Of a stretch of 13,611 nucleotides of DNA, positions 1-8,026 are shown piece after piece. The notes under the pieces are model-generated. The model did no database searches. It was not told where the DNA came from and saw only the letters and a list, made by a program, of their open reading frames with translations. Numbering within the stretch: the stretch's first letter is position 1; each line of letters opens with the position of its first letter. The position numbers were made by a program, and so were the translations under genes. Source of the DNA: Halieaceae bacterium UBA6060 (GTDB lineage Bacteria > Pseudomonadota > Gammaproteobacteria > Pseudomonadales > Halieaceae); assembly GCA_002428935.1 (NCBI GenBank), contig DIYG01000097.1, forward strand, positions 1 through 13,611, read 5' to 3'.

Positions 1-3000
1 CCGAGCTTCGGGCTCTGGAATGGCGGGAAATCGGCCCCTTCCGCGGAGGACGTTCAGCCGCCGTTGCTGGCATCCCCAGCGACACCCAAACCTATTACTT
101 CGGCGCTACCGGCGGCGGTGTTTGGAAAACCCGCAACGGCGGTGAATCCTGGAACAACGTATCCGACGGATTTTTTGGCGGCTCTATCGGCGCCGTGGCC
201 GTATCGGAGTGGGACCCGAACGTAATCTACGTGGGCACGGGCGAAAAAACCGTGCGCGGCAATGTCTCCCCCGGGCATGGCCTGTGGAAATCCGTGGACG
301 CGGGGGACAGTTGGCAGTTCATCGGGCTGGAAGACTCCCAGCATGTGTCGCGAATTCGTATTCACCCGCGCAATCCAGATCTCGCCTATGCCGCCGTGAT
401 GGGGCATCTGTTCGGCCCCAATGAACAACGGGGGGTGTTTCGCACTACCGACGGCGGCGAGACCTGGGAAAAAGTCCTCTACGTTGACGACGAGGTGGGC
501 GCCGTAGACCTGGTTATGGACCCAAGTAACCCGCGTATCCTCTACGCCAGCTTTTGGCGGGTAAAACGTACGCCCTACTCCCTGGAAAGCGGCGGCCCCG
601 GTTCCGGCCTGTATAAGAGCGTTGACGGCGGCGATAGCTGGACCGAGCTCACCGCAAACGAGGGTCTGCCGAGGGGCACCCTGGGCATCATCGGCATCGC
701 GGTGTCGCCGAGTAACAACAAAAACCTGTATGCCATGATAGAGGCCGAAGACGGCGGACTGTTTCGCTCCCGGGACGGCGGCAAGACCTGGGAGAAAACC
801 AGTGAAGATCGCAATCTAAGGCAACGGGCCTGGTACTACACCCGTGTGTACGCCGACCCCGTCGATGAAGAATCCGTCTACGTCCTCAACGTGAGGTTTC
901 ATTTCTCCAAGGACGGTGGCAAAACCTTCGCCGAAATCGATACGCCCCATGGCGATAACCACGATCTGTGGATTGACCCCGCAAACCCCGAGCGCATGAT
1001 CCAGGCCAATGACGGCGGTGCAAATGTGTCCTACAACCGCGGCACCACATGGTCCGTGCAATCTAACCAGCCCACGGTGCAGTTTTACCGCGTTTCCACG
1101 GACAACGACTTCCCCTATCGCCTTCTGGGCGGCCAACAGGACAACTCTGCGGTGAGGGTACGTTCTCAGTCCTTTTCTGGAGACCGCATCAGCGTGCGTG
1201 ATTGGGAGCCCACCGCCGGCGGTGAAAGCGGTCATATCGTTGCCAAACCCGATGAGCCCCATATCGTTGTGGGCGGTTCTTATGGTGGCCTGCTGCGCCT
1301 CGTGAACCACCAAACCGGGGAAAGCCGCTCCATCGATGTTTGGCCCGACAATCCCATGGGCTGGGGTGCTGCGGAACTGAAATACCGCTTTCAGTGGAAC
1401 TATCCAATCCTTTTTTCCAAACACAATCCCGATGTACTCATGGTCGCCGCAAACGTACTCTTTCGTAGCGACGACCTGGGCCAGAGCTGGACGCAGATCA
1501 GCCCCGACCTAACCCGCAACGACAAGAGCCGCATGGGCAAGTCCGGTGGCCCCATCACCAAGGACGACACCAGCGTGGAGTACTACGGCACCATCTTCGC
1601 AGTCGCAGAATCCACCCATGACGCAAACGTGCTGTGGGCGGGCAGTGACGACGGACGCCTTCATCTCACCCGCGATGGCGGTGAAAACTGGGACGATGTC
1701 ACGCCCTCGGCGCTGCCCGAATGGGCGCAGATCAATAGTATCGATATTGACCCTGTAAGCCCTGGCGGCGCCTACATCGCGGCCACGCGCTATAAGCTGG
1801 ATGACTTTAAGCCCTACCTGTATCACACAGACGATTGGGGCCGGAGTTGGAAGCGCATTAGCGGCGATATTCCTGACAATCATTTCAGTCGTGTCCTTCG
1901 CGCTGACCCCGAGGCCCAGGGACTGCTCTACGCCGGCACGGAACGTGGCGTATATTTTTCACGGGATAACGGCCGGCGTTGGGCGCCACTGCAGCTAGAT
2001 CTGCCCATCGTTCCCATCACAGATATGCAGGTGAAAGGCGACGATTTGGTCGTCGCCACCCAGGGGCGCGGATTCTGGATCCTCGATGACCTTGGCGTGT
2101 TGCGCCAACAAACGATCGATACGGTACCCGAGGGTTTGCATCTGTATACCCCCGCAACCACTCATCGCCTCGTGGCGGGGAGTCGCGCCAAAGAAGCAGG
2201 CAATGCCGGCACCAATCCTCATACGGGCGTCAGCATCTACTATCAGATACCCGAAGACGCCTCCGACGCCGAGACCCTCAAGCTGTCCGTGTTCGAAGCC
2301 AATGGCGATAGTCCAATCTGGACCTGGACCGCGGCATCAGAGGACGCGGAAACGGAAAACTCCGACAACGATGGCAAGATTGACACGGCGGTGCTGGCTA
2401 CCGACGCCGGACTCCATCGTCACAACTGGAATCTTGAGTACCCCGGTATGGAGCGTTTCGAAGGCCTCATTTTGTGGTCCGATATGAAATCAGGCCCTCT
2501 GGCCATACCCGGACCCTATCGCGCAGAGTTAACTCTTGGTGAGACAACGCAGACGGTTCATTTTGAGGTAGTCCCAGACCCACGCTCAAGTGCCAGCGCG
2601 GAGGACTACGCGGCGCAGTTTAGCTTCGTCACGGAAGCCCGAGACCTGCTCACTCGCACCCATCGGGAGATCAACCGAATCCGTGCCTTGCGGTCCCAGC
2701 TAGAAGCCCTTGAAGATCGGCTGGCAGACGCACCAGATGAAGATCTGGAAAGCCGTTTACAGACCATTGGCGACACGATGACGGAAGTCGAGGAGGCCCT
2801 TTATCAAACCAAGAACGAAAGCCGTCAGGATCCGCTCAATTTTCCTATTCGCCTAAACAACAAACTGACCAGTCTCATGCGCATGGTTGCAAACGACGAC
2901 CGGGGTCCCACGGAGCAAGCCTGGGCCGTGAAGAAAACCCTGAGCGATGCTATGGAAGCCGAGTTGGAACGTCTAAACAACGTATGGAACGAGCAGGTGC

Positions 3001-3068
3001 CTGCCCTCAACGAAACGATCCGGCAGCGGGGAATGGATATGGTCGTCGCCAATCCCGTGGAAGACTAG
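1..3068 (+). CDS. BNR/Asp-box repeat (sortilin/VPS10-like beta-propeller) protein, 5' end cut by window
   Basis: The reading frame is open from base 3 to the TAG at 3066-3068, giving 1021 visible residues; the real start lies left of the window. The visible beginning (EWREIGPFRGGRS, then FGATGGGVWKT) is typical of the N-terminal propeller of large bacterial WD40/YVTN/BNR-like proteins, so probably only a signal peptide and a few residues are missing. About eleven Asp-box motifs of the form S/T-x-D-x-G-x-(T/S)-W are visible, for example TRNGGESW, SVDAGDSW, TTDGGETW, SVDGGDSW, SRDGGKTW, SDDLGQSW, TRDGGENW, TDDWGRSW and SRDNGRRW. They indicate one or two beta-propellers. A beta-rich stretch follows, and the last roughly 150 residues are charged and helical. 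Such proteins are usually exported and are often annotated as glycosyl hydrolases, but no sialidase active site can be asserted here. The gene converges on guaA and is judged part of the resident chromosome. Confidence 0.9.
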   Translation, partial: ELRALEWREIGPFRGGRSAAVAGIPSDTQTYYFGATGGGVWKTRNGGESWNNVSDGFFGGSIGAVAVSEWDPNVIYVGTGEKTVRGNVSPGHGLWKSVDAGDSWQFIGLEDSQHVSRIRIHPRNPDLAYAAVMGHLFGPNEQRGVFRTTDGGETWEKVLYVDDEVGAVDLVMDPSNPRILYASFWRVKRTPYSLESGGPGSGLYKSVDGGDSWTELTANEGLPRGTLGIIGIAVSPSNNKNLYAMIEAEDGGLFRSRDGGKTWEKTSEDRNLRQRAWYYTRVYADPVDEESVYVLNVRFHFSKDGGKTFAEIDTPHGDNHDLWIDPANPERMIQANDGGANVSYNRGTTWSVQSNQPTVQFYRVSTDNDFPYRLLGGQQDNSAVRVRSQSFSGDRISVRDWEPTAGGESGHIVAKPDEPHIVVGGSYGGLLRLVNHQTGESRSIDVWPDNPMGWGAAELKYRFQWNYPILFSKHNPDVLMVAANVLFRSDDLGQSWTQISPDLTRNDKSRMGKSGGPITKDDTSVEYYGTIFAVAESTHDANVLWAGSDDGRLHLTRDGGENWDDVTPSALPEWAQINSIDIDPVSPGGAYIAATRYKLDDFKPYLYHTDDWGRSWKRISGDIPDNHFSRVLRADPEAQGLLYAGTERGVYFSRDNGRRWAPLQLDLPIVPITDMQVKGDDLVVATQGRGFWILDDLGVLRQQTIDTVPEGLHLYTPATTHRLVAGSRAKEAGNAGTNPHTGVSIYYQIPEDASDAETLKLSVFEANGDSPIWTWTAASEDAETENSDNDGKIDTAVLATDAGLHRHNWNLEYPGMERFEGLILWSDMKSGPLAIPGPYRAELTLGETTQTVHFEVVPDPRSSASAEDYAAQFSFVTEARDLLTRTHREINRIRALRSQLEALEDRLADAPDEDLESRLQTIGDTMTEVEEALYQTKNESRQDPLNFPIRLNNKLTSLMRMVANDDRGPTEQAWAVKKTLSDAMEAELERLNNVWNEQVPALNETIRQRGMDMVVANPVED

Positions 3069-3075
3069 TGTATAA

Positions 3076-3105
3076 CCGCCGGTCAGGGCTGTTCCTGGCC
3101 GGCGG
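3076..3105. terminator. GC-rich stem-loop 8 bp after the BNR gene stop
   Basis: Arms at 3076-3087 (CCGCCGGTCAGG) and 3094-3105 (CCTGGCCGGCGG) pair over 12 bp with one G-T wobble around a 6-nt loop. It begins 8 bp after the stop codon of the BNR gene, the usual place for a transcription terminator. No T-run follows on either strand, so it is not a canonical intrinsic terminator; it may instead protect the 3' end of the mRNA or be read with Rho. Before the insertion it would have stood between the two convergent genes. Confidence 0.5.
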
Positions 3106-3152
3106 AACCGACACCACCCCATGAGGGGCTTGTCCTAAACCTGTTCAAAGGC

Positions 3153-3170
3153 CTATTCCCACTCTATTGT
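3153..3170. repeat. Distal att-like direct repeat (copy of the guaA 3' end)
   Basis: CTATTCCCACTCTATTGT. Read on the minus strand it is ACA ATA GAG TGG GAA TAG, that is T-I-E-W-E-stop, the exact C-terminus of the GuaA in this window. It matches 11349-11366 at 15 of 18 positions, and the three differences all fall at third codon positions. Homology to guaA stops at this segment: the preceding codons read G-L-F rather than the P-P-A of guaA. It is therefore an attachment-site-sized copy and not a longer duplicated gene end. It lies 84 bp beyond the stop of the BNR gene, a plausible original distance between two convergent genes. Confidence 0.82.
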
Positions 3171-3225
3171 AAATAAGCCCTTATTATCTTTTATATTCAA
3201 CGACTTATTTTCCTGCTAAATCGTA

Positions 3226-3245
3226 ATACCATGAAAAATACCATG
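3226..3245 (+). repeat. Paired ATACCATG direct repeats inside the left end (candidate arm-type sites)
   Basis: ATACCATG occurs at 3226-3233 and again at 3238-3245, start-to-start distance 12 bp, 56 bp inside the distal att copy. The same octamer with the same 12-bp spacing recurs near the other end of the island (11196-11215, second copy with one change). Closely spaced direct repeats beside the core are the usual form of integrase arm-type sites or excisionase sites. The repeats are seen; the function is inferred. Confidence 0.6.
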
Positions 3246-3264
3246 CTCGGAAAATCCTTCGAAT

Positions 3265-3288
3265 TGCTCAAAATGTGCCGATTGAGCA
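3265..3288 (-). terminator. Weak stem-loop downstream of jetD
   Basis: TGCTCAA (3265-3271) pairs with TTGAGCA (3282-3288), a 7-bp stem with a 10-nt loop, about 120 bp downstream of the jetD stop in the direction of transcription. It is the nearest simple hairpin with a short loop after the operon. There is no adjacent T-run, so a role in ending the jet transcript is only possible. Confidence 0.25.
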
Positions 3289-3405
3289 CTGATACACAAC
3301 TCTTAAGACAAACTTCCGGGCTTTGACTTCAGGTGAATCCCTTCCTGCTCCTGAAGGTATCGGATCACCAGCAGGATTGATTTTCCATGGGGCTGCGATG
3401 CTGCG

Positions 3406-4620
3406 CTAGGAAAATAACCAGGTCTCGAGTGCAGCGCTGACAAAATCGGATGAGATTCTTTCCTGTTCCAAACGGGTAGACAGGAACCGGCCGGCTGCGA
3501 GATCAAGGAACAATTGCTGTTCCTGACCGGTCAACTGTGTGGGTAGCGTGCTCAACGGTTCGGGATCCTGCACCATCCGCTCTTCGTGCGCATCGAGCGT
3601 AGCCACATCCATCATCAAAGGCTCCACTGAAGCCAGACTGGTGCGGGCATCACTCAATATGGCTAGTCCCCAACTGTCGATATCGCCCCAGTAACCGACG
3701 CGTTTCGCCGTCAACCAGGATGCATTCATCCAAGTAACGTTGCGCCCCCCGCCGATCACTGCAATAGTATCGTCGAGATCGGGTAAGGCCAGACCCGATT
3801 GAAGATTCTCCACCACCAGGATGTTGGCGGCCGGCAGTTCATGTTGCCGCAGCAGTTCCGCGCTCAACTGAAACAACGGCAAACCCTGATAAGCATGCCG
3901 CGTATCCGCACTCAGGGGACGTACCACCGGTACACCCCGGGCAAGCCCTCTGGGTATGTGGGTGCAATCCAGCCAGGGATACAGGCCGCCGGACGCCGCG
4001 ATCTCTCCATCATGCAACGCATCCAGCAGCGCTTCGATCAGGCCCGAACAGGTCTCGACAAACTTGGTATCGGCGCTCTTTAACGGTAGCGCACGCAGGT
4101 AACCACCCGCGCTGAGGCCCCGATGCAACTGCGGTAAAACATGGGCGAGCAATTCAGCATCATTCTTTCCAAGGCTTTCAACAGCTTCGATGTGCCTGAC
4201 TAGAACAGGATAAACGTGCTCGTGTGGATACTGCTGTAAAAGTGGCAGCATGCTCGCCTGCCATCGCGCGGATTGCGCATTCGCGGACGGACCACAGAGC
4301 TGCGTGAGCTGCTGGAAGTTGCCGATGGTGATTCGCGTGGGCAGTCGCTGTTGGCCCAGTTGGCGAAAACTGACCGTTTTCCAGTGCAGAAGGTCCGGTA
4401 TGGTGAACTTTTTCCAGGCTTCGATCCAATCCTGCAGATGAGCCAGATTGTCCAACGGTTGTCTGGCGCTGGGCGGTTTCAGGGGAATATGTAGCGGGAA
4501 ATCCCGCTCACCGGCCATCAAGGCTTTCAAAACCGGGCGATTGTCCCAGAATCTTTTGCGTGCCAGGGCCGCGGCCTGTTCCGGCATGATGCCCCACGCA
4601 GGAGCTTCCGGCTCAGGCAT
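3406..4620 (-). CDS. jetD: Wadjet protein JetD (DUF3322/DUF2220 Toprim-type nuclease subunit)
   Basis: JetD is the DNA-cleaving subunit of Wadjet. Family knowledge places a DUF3322 N-terminal region before a C-terminal DUF2220 region with a topoisomerase VI/Spo11-like Toprim fold; it binds the JetABC motor and cuts circular DNA once extrusion stalls. In this 404-residue protein the Toprim signatures are intact. The catalytic glutamate lies in ILVVENLQS (Glu271) and the metal-binding D-x-D in YWGDIDSWG (Asp313, Asp315), with a GGG segment at 290-292 between them. The N-terminal half carries W/F-rich segments (WDNRPVLKAL, WIEAWKKF) typical of the family. ATG at 4620 overlaps the end of jetC by 8 nt (ATGCCTGA), so translation is coupled. 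Length is normal for the family and no frameshift is visible. It is the last gene of the operon. Confidence 0.94.
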   Translation of the reverse strand: MPEPEAPAWGIMPEQAAALARKRFWDNRPVLKALMAGERDFPLHIPLKPPSARQPLDNLAHLQDWIEAWKKFTIPDLLHWKTVSFRQLGQQRLPTRITIGNFQQLTQLCGPSANAQSARWQASMLPLLQQYPHEHVYPVLVRHIEAVESLGKNDAELLAHVLPQLHRGLSAGGYLRALPLKSADTKFVETCSGLIEALLDALHDGEIAASGGLYPWLDCTHIPRGLARGVPVVRPLSADTRHAYQGLPLFQLSAELLRQHELPAANILVVENLQSGLALPDLDDTIAVIGGGRNVTWMNASWLTAKRVGYWGDIDSWGLAILSDARTSLASVEPLMMDVATLDAHEERMVQDPEPLSTLPTQLTGQEQQLFLDLAAGRFLSTRLEQERISSDFVSAALETWLFS

Positions 4621-7600
4621 CGCTGTTCATACCGGGACGGTCTTCAACTTCGATATTCAGACCCAGCAGATTATCAGCCAATTTCGCCTCGCGCTGCTCA
4701 CCCAGACGCCGATCCACTTCCTCCCAGGTGATTTCACACAGATGGCTTTCGTGTCGCTCCGCATCGCGTTCTGCTATCAATAACGCACGGGCCGATTCCC
4801 GCGCCAGATTCAGGTTCTTGTACGGGGTAATCAGGTTCACATGGATATGCAGAGCCTTGAAGACCTTCAATACCCGGCGACTGACTGCCTCGGCGGTGTT
4901 TGAAAAAGCCTCGTCGAGAAACACGGTGCAATATACCGGCCGGTCATGTCCCTCGGGGGTCAGCACGTAAGCCAGGCTTGCGGCGACGATGGTGCCAGCG
5001 AAGGATTCCTTTTCGCCACCGGATTTTCCACTGGAGGAATCCAGCACGTCACGCGTTTCACCGTCTTCGAAGCCGATTTCCTCGGCAAAGAACGAAAGTT
5101 GATAGCGTGGATCGAGCAGACGCAGGCTTTCGAGCGTGCTGGCCGTGCCGACTGCGCTAGCCTTTTCCAGCATCGTCACCACCGTTTCAAGTTGCTGGAA
5201 ACGTCCCTCATGGTCATCGCTCGTGACCTGGCTCAACACCAGATTCAACTGCTTTTCGAATTCCTGCACATGCGGGTATTTTTCCCGATGCGATCCCAGC
5301 TTCAGGTAAGAGCCCTGTTTAAACTCGGTACGCGCCAGAACCTGGTTGATGACATCGATGCGCTCGAGTATGTCTTCGCGTTCGCTGTCCAGGCGCGATT
5401 TGATCCGCGCCAGCGACTGTGTGGCATGCTTGTTGAGCCGTTCGACGAATTGCTCCACCAACGCCGGCAAGCCCTCGCTGACCAGTCGATCGAGGTGATC
5501 GAGGAAATCCGGCAGACCGGCCAGTCCCGAGGGCCAGTCGGCGGTCAGCGCCTGCCAGCGATCCTTGCCGCGGAACGAGGACATGACGCCGACCGCTGAA
5601 GTCTCGGCCTGGTTCTTCTGATGGCGCTGGTTCGATAGCAACTCGTCCAGGTTGCGTTCGATTTGGAACATAATCTCGGCTACCCGGTCAAGATCGTCAA
5701 CCGAAAGCTCTCCGACCCGGTTTGCCAAAGATTTCCGACAAGTGTCCTTGAGGCCTTTTTCAGATTCAACGGCTGCTTTATGTTGCGAGAGTCGCGCTGA
5801 TTCCAGTTCTTGCGCGATACCACCGGCTTGTTTTGACAGGTCCTTCAAGGCTGCGGATATCTCACTCAACGATTGCTTGGCCACTTCCCACAATTTCTTG
5901 GCCTCTTCCAGGCTGCCACGGGACGTTTGCAGCCGCTGCAGATCCTCCTCCAATTTATCCAGCCGGGATTTCCAGTAAGGCGCATTGATACCGTCCCAGT
6001 CGGTATTGCCGATCTGTTGCAGCAGGCCTCGCCGTTGGCTGAAGCGATCCAGTTCATCTCTCGCCTGCTCGACCAGCCTGTGTTGTTCGGTCAGGCGCGT
6101 TTGCAATTTCGCCAGTTGCTGATTTAACAGCTCGAGCCGTATTGCGTTGGAAAAGCCGAGTTGCCATTCGTTGCGGTCATCAATACGATGCAAATCCTTT
6201 TTCTCGAATCGGCCTTTTTCCTTGTGAATCAAGCCCTCTCTAGTCATCGAGAAAGGCGTGACGTCCAGCATCGCAGTGTCCGCAACACAAGTCAGGTCGA
6301 AGCGTTGCAAATGCTGCTTCGACCACTCGCGATAGGGATGCTGACGCCAAACCAGTTTGCGCAGAAAGCCCTCCGCCAGAAATTGGGGCGATGAGGATTT
6401 AGCCTTGCTTTCCCGAACCACCTGGACCCGCACATGCAAACCTGTATGCCGTGCGTTCAACCATTTGGTGACCATCGAGAACACCCGCTCGGGCACTGCG
6501 AGCGTGGTACGCAATCCACCCAGCGCGCGCTCGATGGCGCCCTGCCAATGCCGCTCTTCTTCCCTGACGTCGAGCAATTCCCCTATGAACAGACAGTCTT
6601 CACCCGGCAGACCAAGAGAGCGCACTAATTCGTCACGTAAGGTCTGATACGCTCGCAGAATGTTGGAATCCGGCCGTGCGGAGATATCGATGATCTCGCC
6701 GTTGGTCGTCTTGATATCCGCTTGCGTATTACTCCACAACCCACTGATTTCGGCAAAACGGTCTTGACTCGCCTTGGTGTCGTGTTCGATGCTCGCCAGA
6801 CCCTGTTCGGCCAGCGATTGGTTTTGCCGGAAAATCGCTTCATCCAGCGTATCCGAATAATTCAATTGTCGGGCGGTTTTCTGGTAGCGGGAGGATTCGG
6901 CGGTGATGAATCTCAATCGATCGCGGGTATGCTCGAGTTCCTTTTTCAGCGATTCGATTTGGTCGCCGCCGAGTCTCAAATATTCCCCGTGGCGACGTTC
7001 GACCAGCGCTTGCGCGTCGCGTTCTTCCGTTTCCTTTTGTCCTATTGTCAGCTCCAGATCCACGCGCTGTTTTTCCAGCAATTCGATCCGTCGGCTCCAG
7101 AGCGCGACCAGCAGTTCGCCGAAATAAACCGGCAGACCGAGCTTTTCCTCATGCAACGATTGAATCCTACCTCCGGTCTTTTCGATCGTCGCATACAATT
7201 CCGGCAATCGGGCTAGGTGCGCCTGCTGCTGACGCGCGTCGAGCAACTGCGCATGTATCGCCACCAGGTCGGCGAACTCGGTAACCACCTTGCGTGCATC
7301 GTCCCGGACGCCGCTGGGCTCCAGCACCAGTTCACGGATCAGCGCGGTCAGGTCATCGATCTTTTTCAAACCGAGCGCGCGTGACAGCAAGGCCGGTGCA
7401 TTACGGTTCTCCATCATCAGCAGCTTGCGGTAAAGCTCCTGGTATTCGGCAAAATTCTCGTCGCAGCATGTAATCGCCTGATCGGCGCGCAACCATTGTT
7501 TGAGCACCCGCGCATTGCCCTCGCCGAAGGCGTCGAGAACTGCTTTCAAGCCGACATTCCTACGGGCCACCGCGTACACACGTTTGACATCCGCCAGCGC

Positions 7601-8026
7601 ATTGCTCGCCTGGGTGGTCCAGAACATCGCCAGTAGCGTCAGCTCGCTGCCGTCATTGGCGCGGTAAGCGGCCCTCAGCGCGGTAACCACTGCGCCCTCG
7701 CGCTTGCTCTTGACACGCGTGGCGCCGCCATCGTGCGCGGAACCAAAACTGCCGCGCATATACGACAGCAAAGAGCGATCCGCCTTGTCGCCTTGCGCGG
7801 CCGCGACATTGAAGCTCGCCTTGCCCGCCGGCAGTAACAGCGCCATCAGGGCGTCAATAAAGGTCGATTTTCCGGAACCGTTATCGCCGGTGACCAAGGT
7901 GCCCTGCGGGTCGATGCGGGCGCTGTGAAGACCGTGAAACGACCCCCAGTTGTACACAGACAACTCGCTGAGACGAATTTGCCCCATGGCAAAAAAATCG
8001 CGGCCGTAGTTCGTCGATTCAGTCAT
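4613..8026 (-). CDS. jetC: Wadjet protein JetC (SMC/MukB-like ABC ATPase)
   Basis: JetC is the SMC-like motor that dimerises, hydrolyses ATP and extrudes DNA loops. From the chosen ATG at 8026 it has 1137 residues. Walker A is GDNGSGKST at 47-55. Long charged, Gln/Glu/Arg-rich segments follow, as expected for antiparallel coiled-coil arms. A globular hinge-like segment around residues 475-545 contains LFIGELLDVREEE and ERALGGLRTTLAVP. The ABC signature SGGEKE is at 1002-1007 and Walker B FLDEAF at 1036-1041 with its catalytic Glu. All ATPase motifs are intact. The longest frame opens at 8092, but the 8026 start is preferred: its ATG overlaps the jetB stop by 8 nt (ATGACTGA), an AGGA lies just upstream, and the extra 22 residues are not SMC-like. 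A later Met (at 7987) lacks a ribosome-binding site. Confidence 0.95.
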   Translation of the reverse strand: MTESTNYGRDFFAMGQIRLSELSVYNWGSFHGLHSARIDPQGTLVTGDNGSGKSTFIDALMALLLPAGKASFNVAAAQGDKADRSLLSYMRGSFGSAHDGGATRVKSKREGAVVTALRAAYRANDGSELTLLAMFWTTQASNALADVKRVYAVARRNVGLKAVLDAFGEGNARVLKQWLRADQAITCCDENFAEYQELYRKLLMMENRNAPALLSRALGLKKIDDLTALIRELVLEPSGVRDDARKVVTEFADLVAIHAQLLDARQQQAHLARLPELYATIEKTGGRIQSLHEEKLGLPVYFGELLVALWSRRIELLEKQRVDLELTIGQKETEERDAQALVERRHGEYLRLGGDQIESLKKELEHTRDRLRFITAESSRYQKTARQLNYSDTLDEAIFRQNQSLAEQGLASIEHDTKASQDRFAEISGLWSNTQADIKTTNGEIIDISARPDSNILRAYQTLRDELVRSLGLPGEDCLFIGELLDVREEERHWQGAIERALGGLRTTLAVPERVFSMVTKWLNARHTGLHVRVQVVRESKAKSSSPQFLAEGFLRKLVWRQHPYREWSKQHLQRFDLTCVADTAMLDVTPFSMTREGLIHKEKGRFEKKDLHRIDDRNEWQLGFSNAIRLELLNQQLAKLQTRLTEQHRLVEQARDELDRFSQRRGLLQQIGNTDWDGINAPYWKSRLDKLEEDLQRLQTSRGSLEEAKKLWEVAKQSLSEISAALKDLSKQAGGIAQELESARLSQHKAAVESEKGLKDTCRKSLANRVGELSVDDLDRVAEIMFQIERNLDELLSNQRHQKNQAETSAVGVMSSFRGKDRWQALTADWPSGLAGLPDFLDHLDRLVSEGLPALVEQFVERLNKHATQSLARIKSRLDSEREDILERIDVINQVLARTEFKQGSYLKLGSHREKYPHVQEFEKQLNLVLSQVTSDDHEGRFQQLETVVTMLEKASAVGTASTLESLRLLDPRYQLSFFAEEIGFEDGETRDVLDSSSGKSGGEKESFAGTIVAASLAYVLTPEGHDRPVYCTVFLDEAFSNTAEAVSRRVLKVFKALHIHVNLITPYKNLNLARESARALLIAERDAERHESHLCEITWEEVDRRLGEQREAKLADNLLGLNIEVEDRPGMNSDA

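Larger units (their letters stand above)
3171..3405. other. Left end of the island, no gene recognised
   Basis: This 235-bp stretch lies between the distal att copy and the stop of jetD. The first 70 bases are very AT-rich (18 G/C), unlike the GC-rich genes on both sides. It holds a pair of ATACCATG repeats (3226-3233 and 3238-3245) and a short stem-loop (3265-3288). A second inverted repeat, CTTCAGG (3327-3333) with CCTGAAG (3350-3356), has a 16-nt loop. No convincing coding region is seen. The minus-strand frame that leaves jetD out of frame and ends near 3303 has no recognisable similarity. Confidence 0.6.

Noticed and set aside
816..1424. 202-codon minus-strand frame opposite the BNR gene
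   Set aside because: Antisense to a strongly supported Asp-box repeat protein; no recognisable domain.
3303..3506. 67-codon minus-strand frame overlapping the end of jetD
   Set aside because: Begins out of frame within jetD and shows no family similarity; its tail looks protein-like but is too short to support a gene or a frameshift in jetD.
4946..5599. 217-codon plus-strand frame and several shorter ones opposite jetC
   Set aside because: Antisense shadows of jetC, whose ATPase motifs are intact on the minus strand.
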